Source of the DNA: Psychrobacter immobilis
Lineage (GTDB): Bacteria > Pseudomonadota > Gammaproteobacteria > Pseudomonadales > Moraxellaceae
Reading direction: 5' to 3'
NCBI RefSeq assembly: GCF_904846235.1
Contig: NZ_CAJGZN010000016.1
Location: 1 to 64,000, forward strand
DNA: 64,000 nt
Within the stretch, counting starts at the first letter, position 1. The number at the start of each line of letters is the position of its first letter. Below, one piece after another: positions 63,078-64,000 of this stretch. The translations under genes and the position numbers were made by a program. The notes beneath the pieces were generated by a model. It was not told where the DNA came from, did not search any database, and saw nothing but the letters and a program-made list of their open reading frames with translations.

Positions 63078-64000
63078 ATGAGTTTACCTGGATTAAATTT
63101 TCAACTTGGCGAAGATATTGACGCGCTACGTGATGTCGTACAGCAGTTTGCGGCAAATGAGATCGCTCCACGTGCTGCTGAGATTGATAGCAGCGATGAA
63201 TTCCCAATGGATTTGTGGCAAAAAATGGGCGACCTCGGTCTACATGGTATTACCGTTCCTGAAGAGTACGGCGGCTCCAACATGGGCTATGTTGCCCATA
63301 TGGTCGCGATGGAAGAGATTAGCCGTGCTTCGGCATCGGTAGCACTGAGCTATGGCGCACACTCTAATCTATGTATTAACCAAATCAAACGTAACGGCTC
63401 TGAAGAACAAAAGCAGAAATATCTGCCAAAGCTAATCAGCGGTGAATTCATCGGTGCTTTGGCAATGAGTGAGACAGGCGCTGGCTCAGATGTCGTCAGT
63501 ATGAAGCTAAAAGCCGAAGAAAAAGACGGTAGCTATATTTTGAACGGTAGCAAAATGTGGATCACCAATGGTCCTGATGCGGACGTGATGGTGGTCTATG
63601 CCAAGACCAATCCTGAATTAGGTGCAAAAGGCATGACGGCCTTTATCGTTGAAAAAGGTATGGAAGGTTTTGGTACCGCACAAAAGCTAGATAAGCTCGG
63701 CATGCGTGGTAGCCATACTGGCGAGATGACTTTTAATAATGTAAAAGTACCAAGCGAAAATATTTTAGGCGGTCTCAATGAGGGCGTTAAGGTACTGATG
63801 AGCGGCCTAGATTACGAGCGCGCCGTGTTGGCTGCAGGTCCTATCGGTATCATGCAAGCAGTAATGGACAATGTGGTGCCCTATATCCACGACCGTAAAC
63901 AGTTTGGTCAAGCGATCGGTGAGTTCCAGCTTATCCAAGGTAAAGTTGCGGACATGTATACCATACTGCAAGCCGGTCGTAGCTTCTTATATACTGTTGG
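63078..64000 (+). CDS. liuA: Isovaleryl-CoA dehydrogenase (partial, cut by window end)
   Basis: The first 307 codons are present and the frame is open to the last base. The flavoprotein oxidises isovaleryl-CoA to 3-methylcrotonyl-CoA, the substrate of LiuBD. It shows [53 protein letters not shown], the FAD motif [50 protein letters not shown]-like block, and [17 protein letters not shown] holding the Glu that is catalytic in isovaleryl-CoA dehydrogenases. RBS AAGG precedes ATG 63078, 43 bases after the lyase. In Pseudomonas liuA is first; here it is last of the visible genes. Confidence 0.93.
   Translation, partial: MSLPGLNFQLGEDIDALRDVVQQFAANEIAPRAAEIDSSDEFPMDLWQKMGDLGLHGITVPEEYGGSNMGYVAHMVAMEEISRASASVALSYGAHSNLCINQIKRNGSEEQKQKYLPKLISGEFIGALAMSETGAGSDVVSMKLKAEEKDGSYILNGSKMWITNGPDADVMVVYAKTNPELGAKGMTAFIVEKGMEGFGTAQKLDKLGMRGSHTGEMTFNNVKVPSENILGGLNEGVKVLMSGLDYERAVLAAGPIGIMQAVMDNVVPYIHDRKQFGQAIGEFQLIQGKVADMYTILQAGRSFLYTV

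Overview
The window looks like a chromosomal segment of a Psychrobacter-type gammaproteobacterium (Moraxellaceae). This is inferred from protein content and a moderately AT-leaning base composition, not from a marker gene. Indicators are an EpmA/PdxB/NagZ/Prc/Hsp33 housekeeping set of gammaproteobacterial type, two unrelated NADP isocitrate dehydrogenases side by side (typical of cold-adapted gammaproteobacteria), paired DUF937-like/OmpA inner-membrane proteins, and Asp/Asn/Thr-rich low-complexity tails. There is no rRNA, tRNA, CRISPR array, intact insertion sequence or prophage.

Layout. 1-7.8 kb: pdxB and epmA (+), then a minus-strand block with an NAD(P)-binding protein, a YaiI protein, purK, purE, a metallophosphoesterase and a rhomboid protease. 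8.2-11.8 kb: two paralogous membrane proteins, one with and one without an OmpA domain. 11.9-20.9 kb: nagZ, prc, an SlyD-like PPIase, an M61 peptidase, a tandem-DUF305 lipoprotein and an RluE-like pseudouridine synthase. 21.2-25.0 kb: icd and monomeric idh, convergent. 25.5-29.4 kb: a FemAB/GNAT-like protein, ubiC and glyA. 29.7-32.9 kb: a 168-bp MITE, an AGCS sodium:alanine symporter with an in-frame stop at codon 4 of its natural leader, and gltS. 33.0-34.2 kb: a two-gene unit encoding a cold-shock-domain/transmembrane/RNase Sa-like protein and a barstar-like inhibitor. 34.3-36.4 kb: proA and a small acidic lipoprotein. 36.7-42.6 kb: a polar amino-acid ABC system with one ATPase, three tandem binding lipoproteins and two permeases. 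42.7-48.8 kb: an FAH-family protein, a Tat-exported PhoX phosphatase behind a PhoB-box array, a PGAP1/lipase-like hydrolase and hslO. 49.1-52.5 kb: gltIJKL, a glutamate/aspartate ABC system. 52.9-54.9 kb: a DJ-1/PfpI protein and a rubredoxin-reductase-like flavoprotein. 55.1-64.0 kb: an acyl-CoA synthetase and the leucine/isovalerate catabolic genes liuB, liuC, liuD, HMG-CoA lyase and liuA, the last cut by the window end.

Functional themes are amino-acid and glutamate uptake (two ABC systems, GltS, AGCS), leucine breakdown to acetyl-CoA and acetoacetate, central carbon flow (two IDHs), and envelope proteolysis and recycling.

The most interesting system is the RNase/barstar pair at 33.0-34.2 kb. 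An RNase Sa-type catalytic domain with all four catalytic positions intact is joined through a membrane anchor to an N-terminal cold-shock nucleic-acid-binding domain, with its apparent inhibitor one base downstream. Other points are a dispersed ~95-115-nt intergenic repeat in four copies (two flanking glyA's promoter region, two flanking liuB), the MITE with a TTAG target duplication, a perfect 30-bp palindrome after prc, and an 11-bp-phased PhoB-box array before phoX.
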